DNA of 64,000 nt from Lentinus brumalis (taxonomy: Eukaryota; Basidiomycota; Agaricomycetes; Polyporales; Polyporaceae). Below are positions 59,639 to 64,000 of this stretch, in pieces. Numbering within the stretch: position 1 is the stretch's first letter; the number at the start of each line of letters is the position of its first letter. The stretch covers positions 868,001 to 932,000 of the forward strand of contig MARA01000003.1 in the NCBI GenBank assembly GCA_001792895.1. Direction: 5' to 3'. The translations under genes and the position numbers were made by a program. A model generated the notes under the pieces. The model did no database searches, had not been told where the DNA came from, and was given only the letters and a program-made list of their open reading frames with translations.

Positions 59639-60982
59639 TATGAGAGATGCAAAAGAGTAAGGCTGGAAAGATGAAAGTAGAGTAGAAGAGCGAAGGAGGG
59701 AATGTCAAGAAGCGTATGAAGACGAAGATGAGAGTGAGAAAGTGCGAAAGAGAATAGAGACGAAGGGGGCGTGCACCGAGAATAAGTAGTACGACGAGCT
59801 GCGTGCCGGTACCATTTGGATGGTGAACAGTCTGATGCCAATCAGCATATGCGACATGATGGATTGTTACCATGCTGTGATAGACTCAGATAGAGAGCAA
59901 CCGTTCTGTGAGGCTTGCAGATCCTCCGAGCCTTTGGGTTGCATCCGAGGGTAATCGTACGCATTGCGCTTGACACGGTATACGAAGCAAGAATACAGGA
60001 TGAATCGCTGGCATACGACACTGCACACCGGAGAAGAGAGCAAGAGAGGCGATCACTGCCGAGGCGTAGCGGCGAGCAGAGCCTCCGTGGGCACCTGAAA
60101 CATGCACCGTGCCTTGTGCCCATTTCAGGAAGTTCCTTTCTAATTGGTTGATAGAAGCCACGCGAGCTTGCAGATCACTTCGGGGCGGGCGGTCCGGACA
60201 CTCCGGGGGCAGATCCGGGAGTGGGCGCCTGATCGAGGAGGGGGACGGGGCGATCAACGCACTGGAGAGCAGCGGGGCAGCAGCAGCGGCGGCCATTGGC
60301 TGCACAAGTACCGCACAACACAGCTCGCAGCGCACAGACAATACCCTACGCCGGACTGCCTCGATAACCACAGCCTGCGCACCCTTGCCCTGCGCGCCAG
60401 ATCAATCTCCTCTTATCTCCTTCGGCGCCGTCGGTCACGTCGGCAACGCCGGTTGTCAGGCTGCTGGGAACCCCGCGAGGCTCAACTACTGGTGTCACTC
60501 TGACGGACGCTCCTGTCATGCACACACCGCTTTGTGAACAAAAGGAGTCTTCTTTGAACGACTGGGGCAGCGCAGCAACACAATGCGGGAACGCATGTCG
60601 TGGTCCTGCAGGGTCCACCGCGAGAGGTCGCGAGCGTGCAACAGCCGGACAGGAGACAAAGGCGGGAGATGGCCTTGCGCGGTGGGCGTTGTTCGCCGGG
60701 AGCCAATCGCGCACGGGCGGGGGGCATGTTCCTGAACGCGACTGCATGTCTGATCGAGCCTGTTTATTGTCCCCGTCTGTACGCCTGTCGTCTACCGCTC
60801 CCTCGGATCGCCATGGTCCGCCCACACAAAACCCTGCCCCGACCCTGTTTCGCCTCTCACCTCTTCCCCTCACCGCCTCCCTCTCCTTTTTTTCTTCCTA
60901 CTTATACCTCTCTCTCCTGGCAGAGCTAGACGTCCCTCCTTGACTTCATTCTTCATTCCCTGTCTTCTCTGCTCTAGCAGCC
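59639..60982. other. Divergent intergenic region, MAPK / cupredoxin
   Basis: About 1.3 kb with no supported gene. Immediately upstream of the cupredoxin start lies a pyrimidine-rich block (60860-60960, with a T-run at about 60888-60897), as expected for a highly expressed basidiomycete promoter. A-rich and purine-rich tracts (59640-59770) lie upstream of the MAPK start. Confidence 0.5.
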
Positions 60983-62500
60983 ATGTTTTTCTCAGCAGCA
61001 GCCCTTGGCTTCCTCGTTTCTTCCGTCGCCGGCAAGGTCATCGACGTTACCGTCGGTGACTCCACTGGGGCCACCACTTTCTCGCCTGAAGCTGTCGTAT
61101 GTTTCTATCTCACTTACATACATCACAGTACTGAGGACCACATCCCCCCTCTAGTTCGCCGATGTCGGTGACCAGGTCGTCTTCACTTTCCACCAGAAGA
61201 ACCACACCGCAACCCAGTCCTCATTTGCCAATCCCTGTGGACCGGCAGAAGGCGGCTTTGACAGCCTGTTGTGAGTAATGCATGAAGCTACGTACAGCGC
61301 CGATTTTGACTGTTTGCGTAGCATGCCCGTAGCGGCTAACCAGACCGACAACTTCCCGACTTACACCATTACCATTAACGACGTGAGCACTGCGTGCCGC
61401 TCAGATTCGCACCACCTTGACTAACCCGATATCTCCACAGACCAAGCCCGTGTGGGTATTCTGCCGTCAGGGCGAGAACACGGCTGCCAGCCACTGCGGA
61501 AAGGGAATGGTGTTCGCAGTCAACTGCCCATCCTCCGGTACCAACTCCTTCGACAACTTCAAGGCCGCCGCCCTCAAGATCGGTGCCGACCTCCAGGCGT
61601 CTGCCGCAGCTGCCTCTTCCACTCCCGCCGCGACCTCGACTGACTCTGCCGCGGACTCTGCATACACTGGCCCCTGGACCACCGCAGACTACGGCACCGC
61701 GACGATCGCCGCCGCACCTACCGAGTCTGTCGTCACCGAGACCGTCTCCCTCGACACCGCCGTCTGGACCACGACCTACTCCTCGTACCCTGGCTCGCCC
61801 GACGCGACCCCGTCTGCGCTCTCCGGCAGCGTGATCAAGGTTGTCGTCGGCGGTTCGAACGGCGAGCTCACCTTCACGCCCGCCAACGTCCAGGCGAAGC
61901 CCCGCGATGTCATCCAGTTCGAGTTGTACGTACACCTTCCACATGTTTCGGTGGGAACATTTGACGGGATATTAACGGCGCTCATCTCCATGGCAGCCAC
62001 CAGAAGAACCACACCGCGACGCAGTCCTCCTTCGCGGCGCCTTGCGTCCGCCTCAAGGACGCCACCACCGGCAACGTGGTTGGTCTTGACTCCGGCTTGT
62101 ACGTACCTCCGTTCCGTCATTTCCCGTGTTGTCATCATGAATGACATTCCGTGTGCCTGCCCCAAACAGCATGCCCGTCGACGCCAACGCGACTGACTTC
62201 CCCGTCTGGAACGTCACCGTGAACGACACCGCGCCGCTCTGGTTCTACTGCCGCCAGCACAAGCCCGACGGCTCCTCCCACTGCGGCTCCGGCATGGTCT
62301 TCGCCGTCAACGCCGTCGAGGACTCCCCGCGCAACTTCTCCGCGTTCAAGTCGCTCGCTGCCACCCTCAACGGCACGAACGTCACTGGTGCTACCGGCAC
62401 CAATGGCTCCGGCTCGAACAACGGCGCGAGCGCCGGAAGCATGTTCAGCGTCGCGCTCTCGTTCGGCGCTGCCATCGCCGCCGCGGCTGTCCTCCTCTAA
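60983..62500 (+). CDS. GPI-anchored extracellular protein with two cupredoxin domains
   Basis: Exons 60983-61096, 61155-61270, 61322-61382, 61441-61925, 61997-62098 and 62170-62500 give 402 residues in one frame. A signal peptide (MFFSAAALGFLVSSVAGKV) is followed by two copies of a plastocyanin-like domain. Each has the run HQKNHTATQSSF, then a Cys-x(9 or 10)-His-Cys-Gly-x-Gly-Met block (FCRQGENTAASHCGKGMVF in the first, FYCRQHKPDGSSHCGSGMVF in the second). These supply the His, Cys, His, Met set of a type 1 copper site. A Ser/Thr/Ala linker of about 90 residues joins them, and the C-terminus (GASAGSMFSVALSFGAAIAA) is a GPI signal. The family is common and expanded in white-rot fungi; its function is unknown, with redox or copper handling at the wall suggested. 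Confidence 0.88.
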
Positions 62501-63301
62501 GTCTGAATGGTTCACGGTGGACTCTGGTTGGGTTCTGCGACTTGCCGGACGGATAGATAGAAGCATGGACCGTGGACGCTACTGCTGCTGATCTTGCGTA
62601 TTGGCGTTTCGGGGCGCTGCTTGCAGCGAAAGCGCTCTCTCCCCCCGACGATGCCCACGTACTATTGTTCGTATAATTGCTCCCATACCACGGTCTCGGC
62701 CGTCCCGATTACCCCTTTGTTCTTTTTTTTTGTTTTGCTTGCTTGTTTTCTTCACGACACGGACATGTCACGGATCGGCCGAGCTCTCACTTCTTACTGT
62801 AGCATCTTCGACGACTGGCGTGCTTGCGCGCTTTTGGGTTTCTGTAGCTTTATCCTAGGGACGAATCTACTAGCTTTTTCTGCCGCGGATGTTCCCCAGT
62901 TCGGTGTGCTCGTCGGTGTGAACGCCCTAAGTTGAAATAGCTGCCACTCATGGGCCTCCTGACAGAGTCGGAGTCCCCCGTGAATGCTCTGCTGAAAAGA
63001 CAAGCTCCGAGAAGCCTTTTATTAACCGCACTCCGACAGGGGTTATTGAAACGAAAATGCATTACAAGACTACACACACAACACGCCTAAGACAGCAAGA
63101 TCTCCGTACATTGCCCACACGGACGCACACCAACGCCCCGTGGAGTCAAACGACTCGGAGCTGCACAGTAGACAATACACCAACGTCCGAGTCCGACATC
63201 CAAGGATTTGCGGGAACCGAACCGCGCGGACGTGCACGTAGGCAAGTGGAAGATGGAGCATACCAAAGATCAATGGGAGGTACCCCCGGGCACGAGGGAC
63301 A
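62501..63301. other. Convergent intergenic region
   Basis: The 3' end of the cupredoxin gene (with a T-run at about 62721-62733) and the 3' end of CBF5. Nothing else is seen. Confidence 0.5.
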
Positions 63302-64000
63302 CTATGACTCCCCGCCCAAGCTCTCTCTCGCCTTCTTCTCCTTCTTCAGCCGCTTGCGCTCCCGCCGTGCCTCCTCGTCCTCCTCATCCCCATCCTTCGC
63401 TGCCTTCTCTGCCGCCGCCTTCTTCTCCTTCTTGATGCGCTTGCGCTCGGCGCGCGCCGCTTCATCATCCTCACCACCTTCGACGGCCATCGACACGTCC
63501 CCATCAACGTCCGCCGCCTCCGACTTCCGCTTCCGCTTCTTCTCCTTCTCCTCCTTCTTCGACGGGCTCGCCTGCGCCTCCGGCTCGGGCGCAGGCGCAG
63601 CGGCAGCGGGTGCAGGCTCGGCAGCCGATGTGCTAGCCGCAGGCTGCTGCAATCCAGTATGGTGTCGGTGAACGGCAGGCAGGGATGAAGGAAAGTGTAC
63701 GCACCTCGCGGTTGTAGTCGACGTAGTCCCTGCTCCATTCGGCCGGGGTCGACTCGATCTTCTCGCCGTACTTGCCGAGCTTACCGTCCTTGATCATCTT
63801 CTTCTTCTCCAGCGCCTTGGGCCCGAGGCCCCAGCGGCGGGGGTAGGTGTCGCGCTCCATGATGCAACGCTTGACCTTCGCGACGACACCGTGGTCGCAT
63901 GTTGCGAGCTCGACGGTGGACATCTGCGCGATGGCAAGGGCGATGGCCTCACCTAAAAAGCATTGGATTGAGCACTTGGAGCAGGAGAGGGGGCAAGGAT
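63302..64000 (-). CDS. CBF5: H/ACA snoRNP pseudouridine synthase Cbf5/dyskerin, C-terminal part (runs off the window)
   Basis: Cbf5 is the catalytic subunit of H/ACA snoRNPs, converting uridine to pseudouridine in rRNA, and is needed for ribosome biogenesis. Only the C-terminal part is inside the window. The exon entering at about 63950 begins [20 protein letters not shown] and continues [60 protein letters not shown], which is the conserved region around the end of the PUA domain. After an intron at about 63650-63705 comes an Ala/Pro/Glu-rich tail with repeated Lys/Glu motifs ([49 protein letters not shown]), the usual nucleolar KKE tail. The TruB catalytic domain lies beyond the edge, so it cannot be checked. 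Confidence 0.92.

Overview
The window is nuclear DNA of a filamentous basidiomycete, most likely a wood- or litter-degrading Agaricomycete. Genes are dense, lie on both strands, and are cut by many short GT-AG introns, mostly 48-70 nt. Protein types fit this assignment: a GPI-anchored tandem cupredoxin, a GH131 glucanase, a GH3 beta-glucosidase, a ferric reductase, a Fus3/Kss1-class MAP kinase, and several proteins of the low-complexity Agaricomycete hypothetical kind. I see no prokaryotic, plasmid or viral feature, no CRISPR and no convincing tRNA or rRNA.

Layout. 1-2.7 kb is gene-poor, with a small tandem repeat, a diverged inverted repeat whose arms look like old coding sequence, and a doubtful minus-strand gene. 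2.8-5.9 kb holds a divergent pair: a GPI-anchored Ser/Thr-rich secreted protein (-) and cyclin H of TFIIH/CAK (+). 6.6-10.9 kb is one large gene with a split CNH domain and a GYF domain. 11.3-13.1 kb is TFIIIA (-); 14.3-16.8 kb a ferric reductase; 17.4-19.0 kb an F-box protein (-) divergent from RNA polymerase III subunit RPC37 (19.4-20.4 kb). 20.5-23.7 kb is a large orphan helical protein, 24.0-28.4 kb a type IIC (Na,K-ATPase-like) P-type ATPase, 28.7-32.2 kb a LIM-domain protein. 32.5-36.7 and 37.6-39.0 kb are two secreted cell-wall-degrading enzymes in tandem (GH3, GH131). 40.2-46 kb carries two orphan proteins and a J-domain co-chaperone; 46.1-49.0 kb an orphan 7TM protein with a long cytosolic tail; 50.1-50.9 kb ADE8; 51.6-53.7 kb a flavocytochrome b2; 54.2-56.6 kb a SAP-domain protein; 57.4-59.6 kb a MAP kinase; 61.0-62.5 kb the cupredoxin; and 63.3 kb to the end the C-terminal part of CBF5 (-).

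There is no operon logic, but three themes recur: RNA polymerase III and RNA maturation (TFIIIA, RPC37, CBF5), extracellular polysaccharide or metal biology (GH3, GH131, ferric reductase, cupredoxin), and signalling (CNH-GYF, LIM, 7TM, MAPK). Exon models whose lengths sum to a multiple of three are given as such. Three otherwise intact genes each lack one base beside a G-run, which looks like a consensus error more than gene decay. I did not find a clearly new multi-gene system. The most unusual items are the CNH-GYF architecture, two microexons (one splitting the GH3 nucleophile codon), an 11-residue repeat in the LIM protein, and a short repeat that brackets ADE8 in inverted orientation.
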